Position numbers and translations under genes: made by a program. The notes below the pieces were generated by a model that did not search any database, was not told where the DNA came from, and saw only the letters and a program-made list of their open reading frames with translations. A stretch of DNA of 40,888 nt from Chitinophagaceae bacterium (GTDB lineage Bacteria; Bacteroidota; Bacteroidia; Chitinophagales; Chitinophagaceae): positions 1 through 40,888 of the forward strand of contig CANJQU010000030.1 in assembly GCA_947476485.1 (NCBI GenBank). Reading direction: 5' to 3'. Below, piece after piece: positions 33,985 through 40,888 of the stretch (within the stretch, counting starts at the first letter, position 1; each line of letters starts with the position of its first letter).

Positions 33985-35238
33985 ATGAGTTTATTGGCGG
34001 CACGTTATGTATCTTTAGTGGAAAATATACTCATTTTGAACTTCGAAGATTTTGGTTTTGATGATGATCTGATGGATGGCATTGACGACATGGGCTACCA
34101 TACGGCCACTCCCGTTCAGGAGCAGGTAATACCTCACATCATTGCAGGCAGGGATATTATTGCTGCTGCACAAACAGGTACTGGTAAGACTGCTGCCTTT
34201 TTGCTGCCCGTCATTCAGAAGCTTATTACCGAACATCATGAGGGGCATAAGATAAATGCAATGATCATTGTGCCTACCCGCGAGCTTGCTGTGCAGATCA
34301 CACAGACGCTCGAAGGCATTTCTTACTACACATCCATCAGTTTCATTTCTGTCTATGGCGGCACTGGCGGCGCACTTTTCGCCAATGAGAAAAAGGCGCT
34401 TACTTCCGGCGTTGATATTGTCATCTGTACACCTGGCCGTATGATCTCCCATCTCAATATGGGCTACGTGCCGCTCGATGGCCTCAGGTACCTTATTCTT
34501 GATGAAGCAGATCGTATGCTCGATATGGGCTTCTACGATGACATTATCAAGATCATTTCATACATGCCCGCAGAGCGCCAGAATCTGCTTTTCTCTGCCA
34601 CAATGCCCCCGGGCATACGTAAGCTTGCAAATACTATCTTAAAAAAACCGGTGGAGATCAATATTGCAATCTCTAAACCCCCGGAGCAGATAAAACAGGA
34701 AGCCTTCCTCGTATTCGAACCTCAGAAGATTCCATTGGTCAAGCATGTGCTGCAGCAATCGCAGTTCGACAGTGTGCTCGTATTCTGTTCCAGTAAACTA
34801 AGCGTAAAAAAACTGACCGAGGAACTGAAGCGGGCTAAATTCTCTGTCGACCAGATTCAGTCCGATCTGGACCAGGAAAAACGTGAGCAGGTATTGCTTG
34901 ACTTCAGGAGTAAGAAGCTGAAAGTACTTGTCGCCACAGATATCTTAAGTCGTGGTATCGACATCGAAGACATCGACCTGGTCATCAACTTCGATGTGCC
35001 GCACGATGGCGAAGACTATATTCACCGCATTGGCCGTACCGCCCGGGCTTCTACCAAGGGTGCAGCTTACACATTTATCACGGAAAAGGAGCAATACAAA
35101 TTTGATAAGATCGAAAAGCTCCTGGGCCATGCTGTTACGAAAGCTACTGTCCCGTCTGAATTCGGACCAACCCCTGTTCCTGGAGCGGCGCCATCTGGCA
35201 AACCCAAAAAGAAAAAACACCGCGGTCTCAGAAAGTAA
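33985..35238 (+). CDS. DEAD-box ATP-dependent RNA helicase (RhlE-like)
   Basis: The 417-residue protein has the canonical motifs: Q motif region 'TATPVQEQVIPHI', motif I 'AQTGTGKT', Ia 'PTRELA', motif II 'LDEADRMLDMG', motif III 'FSATM', IV 'VLVFCSSKLS', V 'VATDILSRGIDIEDID' and VI 'HRIGRTAR'. A basic tail (PKKKKHRGLRK) is common in RhlE-type helicases that act on ribosome assembly and mRNA. The ATG at 33985 is the first start; a TTG at 34036 (giving MNFEDFGF) is closer to the usual N-terminus of the family. It looks like a housekeeping gene but lies between two phage modules. Confidence 0.95.
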   Translation: MSLLAARYVSLVENILILNFEDFGFDDDLMDGIDDMGYHTATPVQEQVIPHIIAGRDIIAAAQTGTGKTAAFLLPVIQKLITEHHEGHKINAMIIVPTRELAVQITQTLEGISYYTSISFISVYGGTGGALFANEKKALTSGVDIVICTPGRMISHLNMGYVPLDGLRYLILDEADRMLDMGFYDDIIKIISYMPAERQNLLFSATMPPGIRKLANTILKKPVEINIAISKPPEQIKQEAFLVFEPQKIPLVKHVLQQSQFDSVLVFCSSKLSVKKLTEELKRAKFSVDQIQSDLDQEKREQVLLDFRSKKLKVLVATDILSRGIDIEDIDLVINFDVPHDGEDYIHRIGRTARASTKGAAYTFITEKEQYKFDKIEKLLGHAVTKATVPSEFGPTPVPGAAPSGKPKKKKHRGLRK

Positions 35239-35283
35239 TACATCATACCGCCGCAATTTGTTCGGCATTGACTGTACGTGCCA

Positions 35284-35327
35284 GCTCCCGCTCCTTTGGA
35301 GAGGGTCTGGGGGCGTTTTTATATTAA
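35284..35327 (+). terminator. Possible terminator downstream of the helicase gene
   Basis: A CTCC/GGAG hairpin with a TTT loop (35291-35301) lies in GC-rich sequence and is followed by GGGGGCGTTTTTATATT. It is similar to the Bacteroidota intergenic GC-rich repeats and lies about 50 bp downstream of the helicase stop codon. Confidence 0.35.
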
Positions 35328-35462
35328 AAAAATATCTCACAAATTAAAAGATCATAATTCGTCAGGCTTCAGGATCATTTACTTTCCACAACTGAATGGC
35401 TGTAATATTTATCACCCACATTTGCAAACAGTTCATCACCGGTATCCACACGATTTTTTTTA

Positions 35463-35509
35463 ATCATATGCAGCATGCGCGATATCATATGCAGCATGCG
35501 GTACATCAT
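35463..35509 (+). repeat. Tandem 21-bp repeat upstream of the terminase promoter
   Basis: ATCATATGCAGCATGCG occurs at 35463-35479 and, identically, at 35484-35500, with a third partial copy (ATCAT) at 35505-35509. The period is 21 bp, two helical turns, so proteins bound to each copy would lie on the same face. The repeat ends just upstream of the -33 box (35520), the usual place for an activator site. A related copy lies upstream of the capsid-tail module (33095). Confidence 0.65.
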
Positions 35510-35519
35510 AAAACCTAAA

Positions 35520-35551
35520 ATTGTTAGTTCCAAAAACACGCTCCATCTTTG
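35520..35551 (+). promoter_or_regulatory. Promoter of the terminase operon
   Basis: ATTG (35520-35523) and CATCTTTG (35544-35551) are separated by 20 bp, fitting the Bacteroidota pattern with a one-base change in the -7 box. The ATG at 35556 begins 5 bases later, so the transcript may be leaderless. Confidence 0.55.
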
Positions 35552-35555
35552 TGCC

Positions 35556-36020
35556 ATGAAAGAAGAATTATCGTACGATCAGAAGAAAGCATGGGCCAAA
35601 ACGCTCTATACAAAAGAGGATGCAGCAGTACCGGATATTGCGCTCATGGTAGGAGCAGACGAAGTGATCGTAAGCTCATGGATTGAAGAAGGGCGCTGGA
35701 ATGATATAAAGCGATCACTGCTCATTTCCAAAAAAGTTCAGCTCCACATTCTCTACGATACGCTGGAGCTACTCACTAACAACCTCCGTAAAGAAACCGA
35801 CCTTGCTAAGATGATCAAAGAGGTCGAGCTCATCGGCAAATACACTGCGGCCATAAAAAATCTCGAATCAGAAACAGGTGTCCCCTACATCGTTCAGGTT
35901 GCCGAGCAGTTCACTTCCTGGCTACTTCGCCGCGACCCTGAACTGGCACGACAAGTCAGCATTCATTTTGATGCCTTCATCCGCGAGCAGGACAGGACCC
36001 AACCCAGGAACATCCGGTAA
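35556..36020 (+). CDS. Terminase small subunit-like protein
   Basis: The 154-residue protein has an N-terminal helix-turn-helix ('KKAWAKTLYTKEDAAVPDIA', 'GADEVIVSSWIEEGRWNDIK'), as in phage terminase small subunits that bind the packaging site, then a helical region ('LLTNNLRKETDLAKMIKEVE') that can oligomerise, and a short C-terminal tail. It lies 175 bp upstream of the large subunit. The ATG at 35556 is preferred over an ATG at 35475 because the upstream codons run through the tandem repeats and the promoter. Confidence 0.75.
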   Translation: MKEELSYDQKKAWAKTLYTKEDAAVPDIALMVGADEVIVSSWIEEGRWNDIKRSLLISKKVQLHILYDTLELLTNNLRKETDLAKMIKEVELIGKYTAAIKNLESETGVPYIVQVAEQFTSWLLRRDPELARQVSIHFDAFIREQDRTQPRNIR

Positions 36021-36195
36021 CCCAAATACGTAACCCGCGGTTTCAACCCGGTAAACATCGCGATCAAATACGCGCAACCTTAATCTTCCCCGGTTGCCCT
36101 TTCGCGAAAAAATATGCACACCTTTTGGCGCATTAATTTAATCGGGATACCACCCCATTGCGTATCCGCGCCTTTGCAGTTAAATAAACAGATTT

Positions 36196-37710
36196 ATGAC
36201 AGACAAACAATGGATAGCACGCTGGGGCAGCCATTTCAAAATGATAATGGCCACAACAGAGATCGATCCTAATGAAACAAAAGAAAAGGCCGCTGAACGA
36301 CGACAGGAACTGGAGGAAGTGCCCGAAAAATGGTTCAATTACTATTTCCCCGCTTATGCATACGCCGCTCCGGCAGCCTTTCACAAAGAAGCCACAAAAC
36401 GCATCATCGAAAATTCAGAATGGTATGAGGTGCGCTTGTGGAGCCGCGAGCTCGCCAAGAGTACACGCACAATGATGGAGGTCTTTTACCTCACGTTGGT
36501 AGGGCATAAAACAATTGACGGCTCCCGTCACCGAAAGCGCTATGTGCTCCTCATCAGCAACAGCTTAGACAATGCCTGTCGCCTGCTTATGCCCTACAGG
36601 GCTAACCTTGAATGTAACCAACGCATCATCCAGGACTACGGTACACAGCAAACCACCGGTAAATGGCAGGAAAGCGAATTCATCACCCAAAGTGGGGCAG
36701 CCTTTCGTGCGCTCGGCGTAGGCCAGAGCCCGCGCGGCGCACGTAACGGTGAGGTCCGGCCGGATATATTATTGTTTGACGATGTAGACACGGATGCCGA
36801 TTGCCTCAACCCGGAGATAGTCGCGAAAAAGTGGAGATGGATAGAGGAAGCGGCCATCGGCACCCGTTCGGTATCGTCCTCAACTACGATCATTTTTTGT
36901 GGCAACCGCATCGCAGTAGATAGCTGCGTAGAGCGCGCATCAAAACTGGCAGACTGCACTGAAGTTATCAACATCCGCGATCCCGACGGTCGTTCGGCGT
37001 GGCCCGAAAAAAATACGGAAAAAGATATCGACCGTGTGCTCGCTCAGAAAAGCTACGCGGCCCAGCAGAAAGAATACTTCAATAATCCTATTACCGAGGG
37101 GTCGGTGTTTAAATCAATGGCATACAAGCCCGCAAAGCAACTATGTGAATATGATATACTCGTATGCTACACCGACCCTTCTTATAAAGACACCAACGAT
37201 TACAAAGCAACGGTACTCGTTGGCAAATGGCAGAATGAATTTCATATCATTAAATGTTTTCTCGCCCAGGCCACTACCGCCCACATGATCGACTGGCACT
37301 ATGTCATTATGGATATTGTGAAGGGAGAGCTATGCTATTATTTTATGGAAGAAACATTCATGCAGGATGTGCTCGTCAAAGAGGTAAGTGATGCCGGCAC
37401 GCGCACGGGCAGGATCATACCCATACGCGGCGACAATCGGCGAAAGCCCGATAAGTTCATGCGCATCGAAAGCCTCCTCGAACCGCTGCATCGGAATGGC
37501 CAGCTATATCTTAGTGCTGCCGAACGCGACAATCAGCACATGAAGCGACTCGCAGAACAATTCACCGCCTTCGCTCCGGGTTCCCGCGCCCACAACGATG
37601 GCCCCGATGCAGTAGAGGGCGCCATCTGGAAGATCAACGAAATATTGTTAAAGAAAGATGGCAAAGGTATATCCCTCTCAAAGCGACAACAGCACATTAA
37701 AAGATGGTGA
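36196..37710 (+). CDS. Terminase large subunit
   Basis: The 504-residue protein has an ATPase part with the deviant Walker A 'SRELAKST' (83-90) usual in phage terminases, Walker B 'ILLFDDVD' (191-198), a coupling-type 'TTIIFCGNR' (about 230-238), and an RNase H-like nuclease with 'YTDPSYKDTNDY' (325-336) and C-terminal 'HNDGPDAVEGA'. It pumps and cuts phage DNA into the head. The coding sequence is intact, with no sign of decay. It probably forms an operon with the small subunit. Confidence 0.93.
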   Translation: MTDKQWIARWGSHFKMIMATTEIDPNETKEKAAERRQELEEVPEKWFNYYFPAYAYAAPAAFHKEATKRIIENSEWYEVRLWSRELAKSTRTMMEVFYLTLVGHKTIDGSRHRKRYVLLISNSLDNACRLLMPYRANLECNQRIIQDYGTQQTTGKWQESEFITQSGAAFRALGVGQSPRGARNGEVRPDILLFDDVDTDADCLNPEIVAKKWRWIEEAAIGTRSVSSSTTIIFCGNRIAVDSCVERASKLADCTEVINIRDPDGRSAWPEKNTEKDIDRVLAQKSYAAQQKEYFNNPITEGSVFKSMAYKPAKQLCEYDILVCYTDPSYKDTNDYKATVLVGKWQNEFHIIKCFLAQATTAHMIDWHYVIMDIVKGELCYYFMEETFMQDVLVKEVSDAGTRTGRIIPIRGDNRRKPDKFMRIESLLEPLHRNGQLYLSAAERDNQHMKRLAEQFTAFAPGSRAHNDGPDAVEGAIWKINEILLKKDGKGISLSKRQQHIKRW

Positions 37711-37840
37711 ACAGATCAGCAACCATCTTTACCAATTAGTTACTCGACAAAACAACACAACCAAATACAAGACAAAAAGCAATAAATTTGCTCTTGAAAA
37801 ATTGCGCCTCACCGCCTGCACGGTTAAATCCAGACACAAT

Positions 37841-38392
37841 ATGAAAAAACACCTAATCATCATCTTTCTCCTCGCATTGGCTACTACATCCTCCGCGCAA
37901 ACAAAAAAGGAAGAACGGGACGAAAGAATTCAGGATATCCATCAAAACGCTGCAGAAAAGAAGATCGTTTCAAAACTGAAAGTTGACAACAATCTCTTCC
38001 GCCGCCAGATGCTCGCCCTTCCCGAATATGCTGATGAGCGTAAAAAGATCCCGGCTCTTCGCAATGCAAGTAAAATGCCCGTAAAGATCGCTGTTTATGT
38101 AGACTCCCTTGGTGATGCCGGTGACGAAGCTAAAACCCTGACTGGCTATATTTGCGAAAACATTGGCGACAACTCAACCAATATTTTCGAGATCACTTAC
38201 GACCGTGCAGCTAAGAAGATAACAGCCGTTAAGCCCACCGGCGAAACTTCCGACATAGAACAGGATAACGATACCGAGATCAGAAAGCCCGGAGTCAAAA
38301 AACCTGCCGCCAAAAAAAACAAGGGCGAAGATGATGACGATGATCCCGAAGAAGACGCCCCCGCCAGGAAAAAACTTCAGGACGAAGAGTAA
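37841..38392 (+). CDS. Secreted protein with a charged low-complexity tail
   Basis: The 183-residue protein starts with a clear signal peptide ('MKKHLIIIFLLALATTSSAQ'). The body (about 25-130) holds 'FRRQMLALPEYADERKKIPA' and 'VYVDSLGDAGDEAKTLTGYI'. The last 40 residues are a Lys/Asp/Glu-rich stretch with acidic runs. It resembles no phage head protein, and an exported protein between terminase and head-completion genes is unusual. It is probably cargo or a host gene. An earlier ATG at 37658 overlaps the terminase gene and is not credible. Confidence 0.65.
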   Translation: MKKHLIIIFLLALATTSSAQTKKEERDERIQDIHQNAAEKKIVSKLKVDNNLFRRQMLALPEYADERKKIPALRNASKMPVKIAVYVDSLGDAGDEAKTLTGYICENIGDNSTNIFEITYDRAAKKITAVKPTGETSDIEQDNDTEIRKPGVKKPAAKKNKGEDDDDDPEEDAPARKKLQDEE

Positions 38393-38438
38393 CCAGTTGG
38401 CTGTAAGAGCCACGCTACACCTCCACTCCTGTTTTTAG

Positions 38439-38488
38439 GTGCCTGCAAAGGCACGACCGAAGGTCTATGATCGGAGCTTGCTCCGATC
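38439..38488. repeat. Two adjacent hairpin repeats
   Basis: Hairpin 1: GTGCCT/AGGCAC with a GCAA loop (38439-38454). Hairpin 2: GATCGGAGC/GCTCCGATC with a TT loop (38469-38488), a perfect 9-bp stem. They lie between the secreted-protein gene and the gp36-like gene and may terminate transcription or belong to an interspersed repeat family; no T-run follows either. Confidence 0.5.
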
Positions 38489-38567
38489 TGGGGTGGTTGG
38501 CTCGCATACGGCACTAAACTCATTTCCTTAAAATACGGTCAAACAATATTACATAACTCAACTCCAC

Positions 38568-38622
38568 CTCACCCGCTTCTTCGGAGTGCGCGCCTGCGAA
38601 GGAGCGTAGCTCGCTGGGTGAG
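38568..38622. repeat. GC-rich intergenic inverted repeat
   Basis: CTCACCC (38568-38574) and GGGTGAG (38616-38622) flank GC-rich sequence that contains CGCTTCTTCGGAG. Similar sequence (CACCCGCTCCTTCGG) lies at 27689-27703 between the sheath and tube genes. These look like copies of a dispersed intergenic repeat. Confidence 0.45.
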
Positions 38623-38637
38623 CTTAACTTTTTCACC

Positions 38638-39072
38638 ATGCCTATCATCACCCCATCCGATCTCGCCACAAACATTTATCCGGAGATCATTACAGAAATT
38701 ACCCGCACAGACAACACTATAACAACCAGGGCCATCGATACCGCCATTCAGGAAGCCAAGATGTACCTCGCCCGCTTCGATCTTGTCCAGTTGTTCGGTG
38801 CCGGCATTACACCACCTGCGGTCAGGGACGAATACCTTAAGTCACTCGTCAAAGACCTCGCCTGCTGGCACCTGTTGCGGCTCTCCAATGTCGGTATAGA
38901 CTATGCAGCTTATCGCACTGCCTACGAAGACGCAATAGGCTCCCTGAAAAATATTATGACCGGGCAGGCACAGCCGCAGGGTTGGCCATACGCCGATACT
39001 ACAGGAGAAGAAACACCTGAGGGTGACTCCATTTCATGGAGCAGCAACCCCAAACGCAACAACTATTACTGA
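38638..39072 (+). CDS. gp36/DUF1320-like head completion protein
   Basis: The 144-residue protein begins 'MPIITPSDLATNIYPEIITE' and contains 'AIDTAIQEAKMYLARFDLVQ', 'EYLKSLVKDLACWHLL' and 'AYEDAIGSLKNIMTGQ'. This helical pattern is typical of DUF1320/Mu gp36 proteins, which fill the neck between portal and tail. In Mu-like phages the gene lies after the capsid gene; here it is separated from the capsid gene and placed between terminase and portal. Confidence 0.78.
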   Translation: MPIITPSDLATNIYPEIITEITRTDNTITTRAIDTAIQEAKMYLARFDLVQLFGAGITPPAVRDEYLKSLVKDLACWHLLRLSNVGIDYAAYRTAYEDAIGSLKNIMTGQAQPQGWPYADTTGEETPEGDSISWSSNPKRNNYY

Positions 39073-39093
39073 GCGGCCTTGCGGGAGATATCC

Positions 39094-39570
39094 TCACACA
39101 ACCCCGCCCTGCACATACTCCGTATACGAGATCGTTTTTGCCGGAAATGGCTTGCTTTGAAACGCGTTTTTGGGGTTTGGGCGTTTCTTGCGTATAGGTT
39201 CAGGGTGTAAAAGTTTCTGTATTTTGTCAATGTTCATAATATACGCCAGCACCAATATGCAAAGGCCCGTATAGATCATCACTGCGGTATACTTGGTCAC
39301 TTTTTTTGCGTCCTTAGATAAGTTCTTCCGGTTAGGCGTGGCCCTGTAGATCAGGTACGTCATCAGCAGCGCAGTAAAAATAATGTAAGGAAACTTAAAC
39401 AATTTCAATACAAAGGGAGGCGTCAGCCAGCCAGCCATCAGTTGCCCCAGTCCATAGATCATCACAAGGTTCAGCAGGCTTATGTATGCGATCGCAACAA
39501 CAAGTGAGAATAACTTGAAACGGGTTACATCATAGACCAGGCGATACACAGCAACAATTAAACTTCTCAT
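39094..39570 (-). CDS. Membrane protein, tandem paralogue 1
   Basis: The 158-residue protein has about four membrane helices ('LFSLVVAIAYISLLNLVMIY', 'FPYIIFTALLMTYLI', 'YTAVMIYTGLCILVLAYIM') and a basic C-terminal tail. It is paralogous to the next gene: both start MR-LI--VY--V, share 'AIAYIS'/'ALAYIS', 'IYG-G', 'GWL' and 'FPYII'. Both lie antisense to the head genes. Function unknown; superinfection exclusion is a guess. Confidence 0.65.
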   Translation of the reverse strand: MRSLIVAVYRLVYDVTRFKLFSLVVAIAYISLLNLVMIYGLGQLMAGWLTPPFVLKLFKFPYIIFTALLMTYLIYRATPNRKNLSKDAKKVTKYTAVMIYTGLCILVLAYIMNIDKIQKLLHPEPIRKKRPNPKNAFQSKPFPAKTISYTEYVQGGVV

Positions 39571-39658
39571 TTTCTAAGTCTTGTAATAGGACGAATAAAG
39601 GTAGTAATTTAATGCAGTATCAAAAATGCAAAAGCAGGCTATCCTCCGTTTCGATTTG

Positions 39659-40024
39659 TCAATACTCCGCTAGGTACAGGTAAAAATATTTTATGTAAAT
39701 AAATAACAGCAGCGCTGCCATGGTAAATACCACCAGCGGCACATACATTACCCCTGCTTCTTTCGATCTTGATAAATTCTGCAACGGAAGCATGATCACA
39801 AAGTTGAAAACAAGCATCGCTATGATGACGCCGATAATATATGGAAACGCAAAGGCAATATGAACGTATGATGTAGGTAGCCAGCCCTCGGCCAGTATAC
39901 CAAAACCATAGATAAGCAACAGGTTAAGTGTGGAAATATATGCAAGAGCCGTGAAGAGCGAGATTACCTTATTACTTGTTAATCTGAAAACTATTTTATA
40001 AACATCGGCTATTAACCTCCTCAT
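39659..40024 (-). CDS. Membrane protein, tandem paralogue 2
   Basis: The 121-residue protein has the same four-helix plan as its neighbour at 39094 ('LFTALAYISTLNLLLIYGFG', 'FPYIIGVIIAMLVFNFVIML', 'LVVFTMAALLLFIYIKYF') but lacks the C-terminal basic tail. It is separated from that gene by 88 bp and lies head-to-head with the portal gene. The pair probably arose by tandem duplication. Confidence 0.65.
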   Translation of the reverse strand: MRRLIADVYKIVFRLTSNKVISLFTALAYISTLNLLLIYGFGILAEGWLPTSYVHIAFAFPYIIGVIIAMLVFNFVIMLPLQNLSRSKEAGVMYVPLVVFTMAALLLFIYIKYFYLYLAEY

Positions 40025-40099
40025 TTTATCTGGCGTATTTTATTCCGCACAAGATAGAGTTTTTTAAAGGATCATAATAATAGTGAATAATAACAATTT

Positions 40100-40888
40100 A
40101 TGGCAAAAACATACAAAACAGTACACGAGCCCGGATCTATAATTCTTAACGAACTTAATATTCGTTCCGTAGATCGTGGTCGAAAGGATATTCAGACATG
40201 GCGCGGTGCACTGGTCAGCGCAGAATCTATATGGTATCCAAATCGCTCTCGGCTCTACGACCTCTACGAAGACATCATTCTCGATGGCCATCTTTCCGGT
40301 GTCGTTTCAAAGCGCATCGATGCAGTGCTGAATAAAGAGATCTGCTTCGAAACTCAAGGCACGAAGAACCTCGCAATGAATGAGCTCATTCAGTCCTCTG
40401 CATTTCGCGAAATTATGCGCACTATTATGGAAACTCGGCTATGGGGCATTTCCGGTATTGAGTTCCTGCCCGGTGCAGAACTCGCCTGTGAGCTCATCCC
40501 ACGCAAGCATATTAAACCAGAGTTAGGGATCGTCGCATTTGAGCAGGCCGGTACCGATGGCATACCTTATACATCGCTTGATAGTGTATGGATAATCGGA
40601 GATGAAAAGGATCTCGGACTGCTCCTGAAGTGTGCACCGTACTGCCTCTACAAGCGTGGCGGCATTTCCGATTGGGCTCAGTATATCGAGCTCTTCGGCC
40701 AGCCCGTCCGCGTTATCAAGTACGATTCTTACGATGAGCAGACGAAACTAGAGCTGAAAAAGATACTTGATGAAAGTGGCAGCTCCCTCTCCATGATGAT
40801 ACCCCGTCAGGCCGACTTCGAAATAAAAGATGGTAAGCAGACCAACTGCGATGGCAACCTACAGTTGTCCTTTATCAAGGCGCTCAAC
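40100..40888 (+). CDS. DUF935 portal protein (Mu gp29-like), 3' partial
   Basis: The frame is open from ATG 40100 to the last base of the window (263 codons), so the C-terminus lies outside. It contains 'LYEDIILDGHLSGVVSKRID', 'FREIMRTIMETRLWGISGIE', 'LIPRKHIKPELGIV', 'GLLLKCAPYCLYKRGGISDW' and 'YIELFGQPVRVIKYDSYDEQ'. These fit DUF935, the portal family of Mu-like phages (gp29): the portal forms the dodecameric head vertex through which DNA enters. A gp30-like minor head protein normally follows. Confidence 0.88.
   Translation, partial: MAKTYKTVHEPGSIILNELNIRSVDRGRKDIQTWRGALVSAESIWYPNRSRLYDLYEDIILDGHLSGVVSKRIDAVLNKEICFETQGTKNLAMNELIQSSAFREIMRTIMETRLWGISGIEFLPGAELACELIPRKHIKPELGIVAFEQAGTDGIPYTSLDSVWIIGDEKDLGLLLKCAPYCLYKRGGISDWAQYIELFGQPVRVIKYDSYDEQTKLELKKILDESGSSLSMMIPRQADFEIKDGKQTNCDGNLQLSFIKALN

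Noticed and set aside
35475-35555. Upstream ATG extension of the terminase small subunit
   Set aside because: The extension runs through the tandem repeat and promoter; the ATG at 35556 fits better.
1-40888. tRNA, rRNA, CRISPR or IS elements
   Set aside because: I looked for cloverleaf-like sequence, repeat-spacer arrays and transposase frames and saw none; a dedicated search would be needed to be certain.

Overview
The window looks like a chromosome segment of a Bacteroidota bacterium, probably a member of the Chitinophagaceae or a close relative. The signs are a T9SS sorting domain, an OMP_b-brl_3-type TonB-dependent receptor, two DUF4199 proteins, an ORF6N protein, a CarB without its regulatory domain, start codons with no obvious Shine-Dalgarno, and promoters that fit the Bacteroidota TTTG / TAnnTTTG pattern. 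I see no tRNA, rRNA, CRISPR, integrase, transposase or IS element.

Region 1 (1-18.54 kb) is ordinary chromosome. In order it holds two DUF4199 membrane proteins, an ORF6N DNA-binding protein with a probable operator pair, a polyprenyl-phosphate glycosyltransferase, a TonB-type receptor, a DUF4197 secreted protein, ruvB (-), a diheme cytochrome c (-), csaA and an acyl-CoA thioesterase (-), a polytopic membrane protein (-), a T9SS cargo protein (-), carB (-), and the rod-shape operon mreB-mreC-mreD (+).

Region 2 (18.58-33.06 kb, all - strand except one inserted gene) is a contractile-tail phage module that starts right after mreD. In transcription order it encodes a prohead protease/scaffold, the major capsid protein, a one-TM coiled-coil protein, an unknown protein, a CHAP-like endolysin, a small acidic protein, tail sheath, tail tube, a tail assembly chaperone with a -1 frame extension, a short glucosaminidase-like protein in the tape-measure position, a DUF6046-like protein, hub, spike, gp25-like wedge, a LysM/DUF2341/LamG adhesin, a gpJ-like baseplate protein, a tail protein in the gpI position, and a fibre. 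A secreted-protein gene on the opposite strand (26035-26556) interrupts it next to the tape-measure position.

Region 3 (33.39-35.24 kb) holds two genes that look like host genes: a small membrane protein (-) and a DEAD-box RNA helicase (+).

Region 4 (35.56-40.89 kb) has the complementary packaging/head genes on the + strand: terminase small and large subunits, a gp36/DUF1320 head-completion protein and a DUF935 (Mu gp29-like) portal that runs off the window. Between them sit a secreted-protein gene and two paralogous membrane-protein genes in opposite orientation.

Together regions 2 and 4 make one non-redundant Mu-like myovirus morphogenesis set, split in two, transcribed divergently, and interleaved with genes that look non-phage. 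Both halves have a matching promoter type, and a related repeat motif lies upstream of each. This is the most interesting feature of the window: a prophage with many cargo genes, or a domesticated particle such as a gene-transfer-agent-like element. The window alone cannot decide between them.
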